DNA of 64,000 bases from Desarmillaria ectypa (Eukaryota > Basidiomycota > Agaricomycetes > Agaricales > Physalacriaceae), in assembly GCA_030407005.1 (NCBI GenBank), contig JAUDYN010000010.1, forward strand, positions 682,001 through 746,000, in the 5' to 3' direction. The notes beneath the pieces were generated by a model. The model had not been told where the DNA came from. It saw only the letters and a list, made by a program, of their open reading frames with translations, and did no database searches. The translations under genes and the position numbers were made by a program. Positions within the stretch are counted from its first letter, which is position 1. The number at the start of each line of letters is the position of its first letter. This document shows, piece by piece, positions 12,324 through 23,628 of this stretch.

Positions 12324-12552
12324 CGTTGACATAGTAGTAAGCAGTCGCACCGAAAGGCTGTCTCCTGTCAAGAACACTCAATATTTTCCTCATCGTTGTT
12401 GTCTGCCGTAACATTGCATACTATCAAGACGGGTTGCAGACGCTGTTGGACTCCTCAATATCATTGTAATCATCGTATCAAGCGTACCCATGGTAAGTGA
12501 TAGCTCATACACGTGCGTTAAGTATTATGTACAATACCACCAAACTCGACGT

Positions 12553-12945
12553 CTAATACATGGAAGTGCCTTCCTCCCTCTTTGAAGTGCCGTCCCGCCT
12601 CTTTGTAGTGATGTCCCGCCTCGTCCCTGAGCGCATTTGACTTCGTCTCGAGCCGCAGTAGCGACAGCAGACAATATCCGAGATAACATCATAGATGGAA
12701 ATGAAGACCTGCACCCAGTTTGTCAGTCTCGAGACAAAGTTAGGCGAGAATGAAAGGCTGTACCGCCGTGAAAGCTTTAACTATTGTTACCACAACATTG
12801 ACAATCGAAGTAACGATGGCACCGATGCCGCGTCCGATTGTAGCAAAGATGGTGCCGATACCACGTCCGAACGCAGAGATAACGGATCCCTCGTGGTAAA
12901 GTCAGTACAAAACTAGCAGATCAGAATGATTCGGATACGTACCAT
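12553..12945 (-). CDS. Small hydrophobic MGS protein, copy 1
   Basis: Three exons (12943-12945, 12764-12889, 12553-12708) encode 94 residues. The first coding exon is only the ATG, directly followed by a GTACGT donor. The product begins MGSVISAFGRGIG, then two glycine-rich hydrophobic helices (VTSIVNVVVTIV, VFISIYDVISDIV), a CCRYCG cysteine cluster, and a basic tail. MG plus Ser at position 6 fits the N-myristoylation pattern. I know small proteins of this build in many basidiomycetes but no function for them. It lies about 430 bp from a second copy with the same exon pattern. Compared with that copy it has an extra GRGIG segment and a longer charged tail. Probably membrane-associated. Confidence 0.7.
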
Positions 12946-13380
12946 GCCTAACTGTGGATACAAGGTTGACTTTTTTTTTCAGCTAGTTGGATTGGTGGAA
13001 TTTTCTGAGCGACGTGCGGAGCCACTGTTCTTTTTATGCCAGCCATGGTTGGAGGCGGATGAGTCCAAATGTGGGTTTATGACAAAAACATCTCATTTGA
13101 AGACAATTGAAACATCCAAGAAACATTGTTCGCGATATATAACGGAAGTTCCGGTTGAATTAAATAACCTTGACTTCGGGCTAGTAATAGATCCTTATCT
13201 AGAACTTTCGTAAAGAGTTGGTCGTGTACTGGAGGAACTATCCCATAACACAGGCGTCATCGTGTACTGTTAATAAATACCAAGGTAGTAAGGCATGAAA
13301 AAATATAGTCAAGTAATGCAGAGGTATATCAGTTCGTTCGCGTCGGAAGTGTTGTGTCATGTACGACTTCTCATCCGCGT

Positions 13381-13703
13381 CTAATAGTTAAGCCGTCCTC
13401 GCCTCCGCCCCGTGCGCATGCTGCTTCGTCTCGAACCGCAACAACGACAGCACAGAATGTCTGCAATAACGTCAAAGATGGTGACAATCACCTGCGGCAA
13501 TTCACGTCAGTCTCGACATAAATTTGGACGATAAATAAGTTTTTACCGTAGTGATAGCACCAATTATGGTCATTATAACATTGGCAATTGCAGAAATAAT
13601 TGCGTTTATACCACGTCCTAATGCAGAAACGATAGATCCCTGAAAAAACGCGTAAATTTCAGTACGAAACAACTAGAGCAGAGTCTATTTCGACGCGTAC
13701 CAT
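13381..13703 (-). CDS. Small hydrophobic MGS protein, copy 2
   Basis: Three exons (13701-13703, 13547-13639, 13381-13491) encode 68 residues: MGSIVSALGRGINA, hydrophobic stretches around ISAIANVIMTIIGA and VIVTIFDVIADIL, then CCRCCG and a short arginine-rich end. As in copy 1 the first coding exon is a lone ATG followed by a GTACGC donor. The two genes also share upstream sequence (similar blocks at about 13040-13090 and 13795-13860), so the duplicated unit of about 0.8 kb includes the promoter. Possible N-myristoylation at Gly2 and palmitoylation at the cysteine cluster are inferences from the motifs. Function unknown. Confidence 0.72.
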
Positions 13704-14421
13704 GTAGTGATTTCAAGGTAGAGGAATAAATTTGATTTTTGGTTTCAGTTGGATATGTGGGTAAGGTGAGACTTGTCTGATGAAGTGTCTATTCCTTTTA
13801 TACCAGCCATAGCTCGTGGAGGCAGATGACGTCGATGTGGGTTTGACCTATGACGCGAATACCTCATATGCTTGGCGACAGTTAAAAATGACGTCACTGG
13901 AAAACGTGCCTGGCGATCATTATGGTGGCTGACGATAGAAATAAAAATCACATTGAAAAAAAGAGAACATGTTTTTTATGAGGAGTCCCTCCTGAATGAG
14001 GCCTTATCTGTTTTACTTCTTGTTTCTTGTCGTCACTACAAGGGATCGCAGTGCACCAGGGACACCTTTACCCTGCTGTTTCCCTATGGGTGAACTTGGG
14101 AACGACACGCACGGTCAGTAAATAAGTACATGACTAACTATCGCGAAGCTACGAAAATAGCTGATGATGAAGGATGGAGCCAAAGATAGTAAAAAAAATG
14201 TCTGGGAAGTGACGTCAAAAGAAATACCATTTGACCCAGCGATACCATGAAATCGAGGTACAATGGCAGATATGAACAGAAGGAAATCAACGTGGTATAA
14301 TGGAGCGAAAGATGATCATACAAAAACCATTACTTGCTGGTTCACAATACTATAAACTAAGAGCAGACAGAGTGTACGGCATACGGGAGGAATGGGTAGC
14401 GACAAAAATATAACGCGCTGT
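13704..14421. other. Intergenic region upstream of MGS copy 2
   Basis: Contains the promoter block shared with MGS copy 1 in its first 150 bases. The rest, up to the TFIIS stop, shows no recognisable gene. Confidence 0.4.
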
Positions 14422-15826
14422 TTATGAAAATTTCCATCTAGTAAAAGTTGAATCAGTTGGATAGTTAAGGAATGGAACGGGCAAACGCACCTATTCCCGC
14501 AGTTGGCACATCTAATGAAAAGGAGAAGGTCAGCACGGTACGGCTTAATGAAGGGAATGACCAGGTGCCAGGTGAACGTACGTTACGAAGGTCTAAGAAG
14601 AAAGCATCAGCTGCTGGGATACGTACGAACGCAATGGATAATACGTACAGTCATCGGTTCGTCAGCACTCCGCGTCTGGGCTTGACGATAGTGACACTTT
14701 CGCTAATGAGTTGATGGGATCAATAAAACGTGTCATTACTGATTGCTCGCTGGACAGACCTGTTTGCATCTTCCGCATTGGAATGCTTCTGTCTCCGCCT
14801 GCTGTTCTTCGGCACTAAGAGATTGGAACAAGTTTTGATCTCGAATCTTGCTGTCAGTGGCTTTTCTTTCTTCGGAGGCCATTTCCTAGACGTCGTGAGC
14901 ATGCAGCATCGGGCCAGGGTAGAAGAACCCTTACCTCGCTGGTCATGGTGGCCAGCTTCTCAGCAGGTACGTCGCCACTGATAACGCTTTCTCTCAGCGA
15001 GGGATTGCTCTTGTCCTTCAGATTGACGAATAGGGAACGTATTTTCCCTCTGTACTCAGTGCCAGGAGCTCCGAAGAGATCATATACTCCCTTTTCAACC
15101 GCCTGGGCTCGTCTAAGAATCAGGTCACTGGCTGAAAGGGATGTTAGGTAGGTAACTGGTGGGTTTGGTGCAATACTCACGAGCATTCGAGTCGAACGCA
15201 AGAGAGTCGTACATGAGTGCGACGCATTTGTTCCTTGTATCGTCCCCAAACAGCTTGACTTCTAAGCCGTCTGTCTTGGCTGTCCTCGTGGCCGCCTTGT
15301 TCGCTGTCTGCGTGACTGGCTTGCCGTCCGATGCCACTGAGGCCTTCCTGACTGTGGACAGTGACTGTCAAGACTTTCCACGGTCGACGAAAGAATCAGG
15401 ACGCACTTGGGGCTGGTTTTCCATTCTGCACCGGCTTGCTCGACTCTCCACTGTGATGATGGCTCTGCTTCGCCTTCTCCACGTCGTTCTTCCACTTCCT
15501 CACGATGTCCTTCGCCAGGTCGGAGATACTCTTCGATGCATGCGTTCGTAGCTTGCCTACAGCAAGACCTACTCTGCTCTCCTGTTGAATCCCGATTAGT
15601 ACATGCCCACACGACCGGAAAAAAAAATTGACGTGAAATACCCACCCTAAGGACCGCTTCATTTACTTGGTATTCTTTCTTCAGTATATGTAGTACAGTT
15701 GTCAGTTCCTACAGAGGTGAAATCAGTAAATCGGAGGTGCAACACAGAGGTACCACACACCTTTTCAGAAGCGCCACTGCTTTGAAGCTGCTTTGCGTGT
15801 TTCTTTAACTCTAACACTTGCGACAT
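14422..15826 (-). CDS. DST1: Transcription elongation factor TFIIS
   Basis: Ten exons (15761-15826, 15646-15708, 15407-15581, 15181-15351, 14935-15131, 14760-14885, 14649-14702, 14582-14592, 14491-14511, 14422-14437) sum to exactly 900 nt, 299 residues. The N-terminal LW domain shows KELTTVLHILKKEYQVNE-like helices and SISDLAKDIVRKWK. The central RNA polymerase II-binding domain has RRAQAVEKGVYDLFG, YRGKIRSLFVNLKDKSNP and AEKLATMTSE. The C-terminal zinc ribbon has CGRCK, the catalytic acidic hairpin with Asp-Glu in RSADEPMTTF, and CANCGNRWKFS. TFIIS enters the polymerase pore and makes it cleave backtracked RNA. The last three exons are tiny (11, 21 and 16 nt). It is divergent from PRP46. Confidence 0.93.
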
Positions 15827-16272
15827 CGTGTATGCCTCTCCTACTATAGTTGTACAACGTACACCCGGATACACTGCTACACGACGAATACCGACACTCT
15901 CTAGAAGTTTACAGCAATTTCCTTATCGCTGCACAATCAAAAGAGAGAGAACTTTCGTGGGAATGTTATTGAGGTCTTTGAAACAAAACAAGTGCAATCA
16001 GATTAGGTAAATTTCTCACGGATCCAATAAACGCCGGACACCGTGGCCAGTCGCCGCTTGGAAAAAGCGAAGGATATTTCTGGAAAAAAATCATCATTAT
16101 GTTGAATACCGTTAGCTGATACATGCTGCTGGAAGCAATGATTTCTCCGAGCTTTTTCGCTTGGTTTCTTTGATCTATTTTTAGACTCTGACTAAGCATG
16201 GGTCAGCCTCTCTGGGGTTAGGGTTACACTACTCAACATCGACCACGACGGTCTCTTCCTTCCTCTTCCATC
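15827..16272. promoter_or_regulatory. Divergent promoter of TFIIS and PRP46 with a telomere-like motif
   Basis: The 446 bases separate two housekeeping start codons. At about 16214-16226 lies GGGGTTAGGGTTA, two near-perfect TTAGGG units, 47 nt before the PRP46 ATG. Single or double telobox motifs are known in fungal promoters of ribosome and RNA-processing genes; a role here is inferred. Confidence 0.45.
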
Positions 16273-17903
16273 ATGTCGACCGCTGCTTTGCCGCCTCTAG
16301 AACCACTTTTCAATTTAAATGGAAAACGAACGCGCAGTGTATTTGCTTCATGTCCTGAGGCAGGCTTCAAAGACGAAGAGAAAAGGTAAACCATTCATTT
16401 TCCTCACAGAATACTGTCCCATATCTTATCAACAGTGCACGACTGCGACTAGCAGTGAAGATACACGATGAGTATCGCGATTTCAAAGAACTCCCATCCG
16501 TCCTTCTCTCTCAGCAGGGCCATGTGGGTCCGTCGCGTCCAAAGGAACAACGGAAATTAATAACTGCAGGAGGTGCGCCCCCTTGACTACTTTGCAAATA
16601 TCGTCCTGACACGCTTACAGCTTCGGCAGATGCAGAAACGTCACGTATGATTGCCAAAATCGACAACACACCTGTCTCGCGGCCATCAACATTCACGTCT
16701 TCGAGTCGGCTCTCACAGGCTCTCACCCTCCATAAAACGACACGGACAGTCAAGCCCACGTATCACCCACCATGGAAACTTGTTCGTGTTATTTCAGGGC
16801 ATCTGGGATGGGTCCGAAGCGTTGCAGTCGAGCCGGGCAACAAATGGTTTGCCACAGGTGCCGGTGATCGTGTAATAAAAATCTGGGATCTTGCGTCGGG
16901 GGAGCTGAAGCTGTCGCTAACGGGGCACATATCCACCGTGAGAGGTTTGGCCGTATCGTCACGGCATCCATACCTCTTCTCGTGTGGTGAGGATAAAGTA
17001 CGTTCGTTCAATCGGTCATGACGCCATGCTGATGAACTTTTTATAGATGGTAAAATGCTGGGACTTGGAAGCCAACAAGGTCATTCGGCATTACCACGGA
17101 CATTTGTCTGGTGTATATTCCTTATCCCTCCATCCAACTCTTGATGTGTTAGTCACTGCCGGTCGTGACGCGTCTGCTCGTGTCTGGGACATGCGGACGA
17201 AGGCCCAGATCCATGTTCTCTCCGGTCACACTGGTACGGTCGCAGATGTGAAGTGCCAAGAATCTGACCCGCAAGTCATCACCGGAAGCATGGATTCCAC
17301 AGTCAGGTGCGTTTCAATGCAATGAGATCCCCGTCTTTTTTAGATGCTGACTGACCTTTTAGATTATGGGACCTCGCAGCCGGAAAAACCATGGTAACAC
17401 TCACGCATCACAAAAAGTCTATTCGGTCTTTAGCTATACATCCTACGGAATATTCCTTTGCGTCTGGATCGGCGGGTGGTAACAATATCAAGAAATGGAA
17501 GTGTCCGGAAGGCACATTCGTGTTCAACTTCAGTGGACATAACGCAATCATTAACACGCTTTCGGTTAATGCCGAGGGTGTCTTCTTCTCTGGGGGTGAG
17601 GCCCTCGGGCTCTTTTTCATTACCGCAGCTACTTATTAAGATACATCTTTTCCCAGGTGACAACGGTACTCTCACGTTCTGGGACTATAATACGGGCACT
17701 CCCTTCCAGAATATGGACGACGTTCCTCAACCTGGGTCCCTTGAAGCAGAAGCTGGTGTTTTCTGTTCGACCTTCGATATGACTGGGACACGGTTGATTA
17801 CCGGTGGTGCTGATAAAACAATCAAGGTCAGGCTTCTCTTTGAAGCGACTTTCCTGTTACTGACAAATTTCTCGTCTAGGTTTACGCTGAACAGTCCCAA
17901 TGA
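16273..17903 (+). CDS. PRP46: Pre-mRNA splicing factor PRP46/PLRG1 (WD40)
   Basis: Seven exons (16273-16385, 16436-16572, 16621-16997, 17047-17306, 17363-17595, 17657-17826, 17880-17903) give 437 residues. After an unstructured start the WD40 propeller begins with [19 protein letters not shown]; repeats end in KIWD, KCWD, RVWD, RLWD, KKWK and FWDY. PRP46/PLRG1 sits in the Prp19-associated (NineTeen) complex and is needed for spliceosome activation and for Cdc5 binding. The order and sequence of the repeats ([27 protein letters not shown]) are typical. The protein stops soon after the last repeat strand (DKTIKVYAEQSQ), whereas many orthologues carry roughly 15-20 more residues, so the C-terminus may be shortened or I may miss a last exon. 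Confidence 0.9.
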
Positions 17904-18295
17904 CCTTTATCATTGTAGTACACCTGTATTTTTTTTTGTAATTTATGTCTTCATTGGAGTACATATTGACGTTCCTAGAGGTCTTTTGTCAATTGAACAT
18001 TAGACTTTAGGCATATATGAGCTTAAGCTCCCTGTCTGCACTACGGGATCCCTAAAAAGAACGTTCAATGAAATGGAAGGCGGCAAGGTGCAAATTTCGT
18101 TCTTTGATATCACTAGCCGCGGTCACGCATGGCTGTGCTTCAGAGTTTTTCGATTATTAAAGTTTTTTTCCAGCGACTTCTTAGTTGCGAGGCGCTATGT
18201 ACGATTTCCGATTTACTGTCTTCCGTGAGACAGCGTGAGACACGCATCTTGGAAAAGGAGTGGATCTCTCTTTGACTACAAGCACTACTGCAACC
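17904..18295. other. Intergenic; upstream block shared by the cassette genes
   Basis: The last 110 bases resemble the upstream regions of the related genes at 40058 (+) and 31666 (-): a poly-T/CAGCGAC block, a GTGAGACARCRTGAGAC block and a GGAAAAGGAGTGG block in the same order. The shared upstream DNA shows the copies are duplications of genomic DNA, not retrocopies. Confidence 0.5.
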
Positions 18296-18970
18296 ATGTC
18301 TGCACCTGGACTTAAAAAGTACGTTTGTTGCCCCATGAATTATTCATTCGTGACTGACGTGATAGTGCGTAGGGTATCCAAGGCGAAGACTTTGGCCATA
18401 ATGAATCATGCCTCATAGGTATCCGGCTATACGACACTACGACATTTGTTTCTCCAGCAAGGGTTACGTATCTTGTGTTCGCATGGTGATATCGCAAACG
18501 CCGAGCATCACATACGCGCCGCTCAGGTGGGCTATCTGAGGGCTTGTGAAATTGAAACTCGTTTCGATGACCTTTTGTGGGACAGTGAGGAGCTCCTGGT
18601 CGCAGAGCTCCGAAGCTCCTGCGGGTTAGAGATCCTGCTCCGCCTCACCAAGCGGTTTTGCACGTTATCCTCCTACCGTCTCATCGTCACGGAAGGTATT
18701 CCTCGGCGCCTTTCGATGATTTGGGATGACGCGTGCGAAATTCTAGCTTGCTACAATCACTTGGGAGAGGTGATAAGCAGGATTCAGATACGATTTCGGA
18801 GTACCGAATGGCGAGCGTATTATACAGAAAGAAAGGACGTTATCAAGCTGTTTACCTATGCTTTCTTTTACACATCACAGTGCCATAATTTGGTTGAAGC
18901 TCGCATCCAGCGTTTATACGAATACGGCTCTCAGGAACTTCCCATCAAGCGCGAGTATGTGGGGCTATAG
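18296..18970 (+). pseudogene. Helical cassette gene, copy A (broken)
   Basis: Matches the intact copy at 40058-41081 along its length but lacks about 230 bases that encode residues ~28-105 of that protein. The reading frame from 18446 to 18970 is open for 174 codons and keeps IRAAQVGYLRACE, FDDLLWDSEELL, SSYRLIVTEGIPRRLSMIWD and RIQIRFRSTEWRAYYT. The first two exons can be spliced, but a TAG closes the frame at the end of exon 2, and the C-terminus differs from the intact copy after a frame change near 18890. No known domain; predicted mostly alpha-helical. It faces the membrane-protein gene at 20528-21795. Confidence 0.6.
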
Positions 18971-20527
18971 GACCCTAATGAGTTCGTATGGGACTGGTAT
19001 TCATGGTGGGGGTAGAATAGCCATGGATCTGATAGGAGCCCAATGGCAGTGGCGAAAGACAATCTAACATGTAAAATACAAAGCATGATATCATCTAAAT
19101 ACATATAGCACCTTTTCATTTCTTCAGTGGATTCACCGATCATCACAAATTCCACAGGTTGTTGATGTTGACGAAAGTCCTTTTTCTACAATCATGTCAG
19201 CCGGCGAACATTACCCTCGACTTATAGGTTATGACACAGTAGCTCTGCGATTATCCCAAAATTCCTAGGACGAGGACCAACCTCAGGCAGAGTATGAAGC
19301 CCATGGATCATATGCACAACGAATCCCTCCGATCTGACTCTTGCCTTGCTTGGATTCTAGCCCGTACTGAACATAATGACCTGCGGGATTCTGAGGGTAT
19401 TTCATAGTCCAGCTCTCAGGGACATCGGTCAGGATAAAAACTCCTCCTCTCCGTCTTCTTTGCTACATCTGAGCGACCCGCATAGCAGTAAGCTGGATAC
19501 TGTCCATACCTTACCTACCGTCGAGGTCACTTCATGCTGGCATCTCTGGAAGGGTCATCGCGTTTCTTTGACTCAGCACATGCTGGACAACCATTTAGGT
19601 CCTGCCAAGTTCCATATCGCTCTGTCAGAATTGAAGACATACCACGAATACAGACACTGCGGCGGTGAGAACATAAGACCAGTGCGGTCTCCTGGAGTAT
19701 ATCGTGATTGTCCAATCAGCTTTGAGGTTCAAGACACGCTCCAGAAAAACTCCGGGTAGCTCCACACAACAGATGTCAGTCCATTTTAGCTCGTAAAAAT
19801 GAAAACTCAAAAGGTTACGTTCTAGCAAAGCCTTTCTCGGTACTGAAAAGGCCGTCAGTAAAACGTGATAAAAAACTTTTCCCCCTACGGAACAATAGAA
19901 TTACTGTACCTTTTCGTTTTACGGCGCTTAAAACAAGGGCGTAAAAACTGAGGCTGAAAAGGAAACCTTTTAAGATCTCATTTTGGGCTGTCGAAAACAC
20001 ACCAACCTCTGCAGTGCCAGGGTGTCTATGTAGCCATTGCCGCAGTGAGAGAAGATTCAGGGGCCCTGAGCACCGTGAAATTGTCTAGTGGCTGCAGTGT
20101 TCTTAGTTTAGTGTGATTTACCACATTCGCGGACTTGTCAAATCAGAGCGGGTGACATGAAAATTATCTAAATGACAGAAAAATACATGTAATTGTTGAC
20201 TCGAGCGTAATTTATACAACAAGAGGCTGAAGGAGTAGCCGGATTTCAAGGAGTCCTCTTGTCTAGCCGATACCATGCCAAAGAGAGATTTGAAGTACAG
20301 AACCCAGATGGTTGTAGACTGACAGAGCTAGTTCAGGAGCTTTTCGAGCATGTATGAGGATAGACTTTGATAGTAAGTGTGCAGAGAGAGGTCAGGTGAA
20401 GGTACTCCTGGAATCTATGAGCATTGACGAATGTCTAGTGTAGAGACTGCCATTATCAAGGAGAGAGAGTGGGTATTTCAGGTTTCCTTGGTGTAAGGAG
20501 CGGCGTAGCTGCCGTCGGGTATACTGA
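18971..20527. other. Region between the convergent cassette genes
   Basis: Bases 19200-19330 resemble 41165-41290, downstream of the intact helical gene, so the duplicated unit extends past the coding part. A frame of 127 codons at 19376-19759 (+) has no recognised relative. No convincing gene otherwise. Confidence 0.45.
19796..19986. repeat. Possible MITE-like foldback element
   Basis: The two ends read inward as AAAATGAAAACTCAAAAGG and AAAATGAGATCTTAAAAGG, imperfect terminal inverted repeats of about 25 bp around a 140-bp core rich in AAAAC/GTTTT motifs. I find no clear target-site duplication, so a mobile origin is only a suggestion. Confidence 0.3.
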
Positions 20528-21795
20528 CTATTTCAATGTGAGAGCGTTATCCGGCTGCGAATGAGTGGAGACATACATTTGTGAATTAGAGCCGGATTCG
20601 GATGCAGATTCAGAATGGTCTGGGTACTGATTTCGTTCGATGTGTAAAGAGCCTGATGAAGAGCTTGTTTTTACGGCGCCAGAGACGGTCTGACTGCTAC
20701 TAGGGACAGCCCTCATGGCGTGGTCATCCGAGGACTGCTTGACAGTTTCAAGTAGGGATGCAACGGAAGGAGGGCGAAGGTTCGTTGAGGAAGCCGCAGA
20801 ATCGCGAGTATGCGTGATCTGATGTGGCGGTGTCTCCGAGGCAGCGGGGAGAGGATGAGAAGGCAAGTCGGACGATATTTGGTAGTCGTCACCGAAATTG
20901 TCGCGAGTGTTGAAGAGGCATTCGAGTCGGGAACTGAACTAAAAGTGCAGATTATAGGTGATTTATGCAAGATCATATGAGTGTAACATACAATCGCACG
21001 AAATTTATTGAGGTTGCTGATAGCGGCCAAGATTTTTGAGCGACGGTCTGGCGTCCCACCGCTTACTTGGGATAGGGACTTGAACCATCCCGACAGCGCT
21101 ATCCCAGCTCCGACAAATATATACACCTTTCCACAAACGGCAGCGGCAGCTCTTTCGAGACGACGGAGAAGCCTCAATGACAAGAACGCTGTAGCATAGA
21201 TAAGTGAGCAATCCTTATTAAAGTGAAACAGGCTGATGCTTACAGAAGGATATCGGAATTATTATGATTGACCACAGAAAAGATGCCGACAAGATGCCTT
21301 CAAACTTGGCGGGGAGGAATGGGCCCGAAAGGAAGAAGCCTATGCCGCCGGCAGTCAAGATGTTGGCAAAAATGCGACCAATGACTCGCCGCCATGTCTA
21401 GCAATCCATGGCTTTTAAAGTCCTAAGGAAAAGGTGCATTCTTCAAATTTGAGAGATGCAGCAGCGTTATCTAAATGACTTGCCTTGAACATCTCCCGGA
21501 CCTCTGTCCAGAGTTGTGACTTGTGTGTCCACGAGATCCTTAGGCACTCTTGTGCTAAGCTCTCGTCGAAGATAGTCACAGTGTCACGCTCATTGGCAGG
21601 CACGAGCCCCGCTAGCGACACCATGATTTTCTCGGGAGCATCGTGGTGCTTCTCCACTACATTTGTGACATAGTCAATCGTAGAGACAAGTAGACCAGCT
21701 TTTTGGGTTTTCGCAACACTGAGAGAAATTAGACAACGGAATAGATAAAGAAGGAGAGTAGTAATGACATACCAACAGAATAATTGTATATACAT
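20528..21795 (-). CDS. Cassette membrane protein (copy X), function unknown
   Basis: Five exons (21773-21795, 21484-21718, 21244-21397, 20992-21188, 20528-20938) join in frame to 339 residues. It has a helical first third (STIDYVTNVVEKHH, ESLAQECLRISW), one or two membrane stretches (NILTAGGIGFFLSGPF, FLWSIIIIPISF), another hydrophobic turn (VYIFVGAGIALSGWF), a basic segment, and a Ser/Thr-rich tail ending NALTLK. The intron after MFK appears to begin with GC (GCAAGT). The N-terminus is uncertain: an upstream segment at 21805-21965 (HVLYVNSDPEYHSFWEL) is conserved in the broken copy at 36793-37335 and was probably coding, but a TAA cuts it off here. Not similar to a family I know. It is convergent with helical copy A. 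Confidence 0.55.
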
Positions 21796-23318
21796 CGAAA
21801 AGTTCTTTTTATGCTGTACTCAACTCCCAAAAGGAGTGGTATTCTGGGTCGCTATTGACATAGAGGACATGGCAGAGTTTTTGAAGAGTATTCTTCTCTG
21901 CCTGAAATCCCGTACCAAGTAGGGAAGGATCCACCCAGTCGGCCAGATCGTGATTCGGATAGAAATTGGGGCAAATTGACCTTCCCAACCCAGGTCTAAA
22001 TTCGGTCTAAATTGAGGTCAACTTTTGCTGACAGTTAAATTGGACATTTCAATCATCGCGCGCTTCGTGTCATCAGTGTTGGGGGTGCAGCCGAAAGATG
22101 GTCTCCCAAGATCGAGATAATGATAAAAACCAGGAGATCAAAAGACGCTATCCCAAAGTGATACTTCTGAAAGAAAATTTGTCCTTTGGCCATGAGGGAC
22201 CCTTTTGCACAAAATTAATGGAAATAGCTAGCAGCACTTTTGAATATGGATACCGCTTGTCAAAGATTCCTTACTCTCTTCGATGATGATTAGGCCTTTG
22301 GGGAGATGACTTCTGGAATGAGAAGACTACTAGTCACGATGGGGCAGCTGGCACCTCCACCAGAAAATTCCAAGATAGGCTATCTCTAGGGTTTTTCTGG
22401 CTCCGACATGCACTATCAGGATGTTGTGGCAGTCTGGCATAAATAAAAGAAATGTTAATGAGTAGCCAAATATTCTGTGTCTGGTCCAAGATACTGTTAA
22501 GCTAGCAAGTTATAACTACTCCATCTTATATGTTAACCTCATGCCCGGGCTCACTTACTCCCTACTTATCTTCAAGAATTGATACAGCTCTGCCAGTTAA
22601 TAGACATCAGCAGATGCTTTCATGACATACAGCTATATTCTCACCAAATGATGACAATCAGACATGTGAAAAAGCAGTAAATACTAGATATAGAACATAT
22701 CAGGCAGATCTCATTCATAGAATACTACTAGCATATGACATTAGGGAAACAATTTTTGCAGACTAGTGATCAGATGCACATATGGTATGTGACACTGAGA
22801 CTCACGAACTTGGCTTGAAAGCCCTTCAAATCTTGATGTTAGAAAATGACGTTGTTTTGGTATTCTGGTCTCGGGGTGAATGAGAAAACAGGCTAGGTAT
22901 TGGGATAAATGGTCATTCTCCAGCTGTTCACCCAGATTTAGCAGGGAACTCTTGCAAATGCATAAGGGTCATCAAATTCTGGCTGCCTGTTTATCTACAA
23001 TTTCTGTACACTATCCACAATTCATTGCCTTGTAATGAGAAGCTGGCAAGTTTGCTTCATTCTTGGCACATCTAAGCAGCATGTTATAGATGAACTGCTA
23101 TAGAATAATAAGATGGTGGATCCATCACTGCCTCTTTCTCTTCATGCATTCTGTGGTTCCACTTCTTTGAATGTTTCAGTCTCTAGTATTCTTGTCTCCT
23201 ACATCAACATCAGGTGGGGAACATGTTCTCTTAGCATGCTAAAATGTGCCTGATTTGTACTTGTGCTCTGCTTGCATCTTCGGGATCTGGACCATTGGAG
23301 CAGGTAAGTGGCTGTGCC
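21796..23318. other. Start of the AT-rich island; upstream of cassette copy X
   Basis: From about 22100 the base composition shifts to AT-rich and CpG-poor. Bases 22130-22195 resemble 37865-37930, so the part upstream of copy X is duplicated too. Bases 22200-23318 show no conserved protein, though 23300-23318 begins like an intron (GCAG then GTAAGT) that would be completed by DNA now at 31966-31977. Confidence 0.4.
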
Positions 23319-23323
23319 TTATC
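23319..23323 (+). repeat. Target-site duplication TTATC at the 5' end of copia copy 1
   Basis: TTATC directly precedes the LTR start. Its partner is not at the 3' end of the same element but at the 3' end of copia copy 2 (31978-31982, read on the minus strand). Confidence 0.75.
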
Positions 23324-23628
23324 TGTTGAAGATGTGCTCAGCCACATATGGCAATCCAGCAATCAGAGCAACATTGAAGTGTGCGAACCTTTGTGCACCT
23401 TCTCCTTGACTCGATTGCCTGTCTGCTCACTCAGCAATGAGTCAGACATGGACACTGGTAGATGATAGTATATTCTAGAAGTACCCACCTTGTAGTATAT
23501 ATACCAGGCAGACCAGCCTACTAATAACAATAGATTCATACTCTCACTCTCACTCACATCTCTCATATGGTCAAGTCTCATAGTTTACCACTGCACTCAT
23601 AATCTCCATTTCACACTCTTTTACAACA
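23324..23628 (+). repeat. 5' LTR of copia copy 1
   Basis: 305 bp, TGTTGAAGATG to TTACAACA. By eye it differs at about 4 positions from the 5' LTR of copy 2 but at about 30 positions from the 3' LTR of its own element. Confidence 0.9.
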
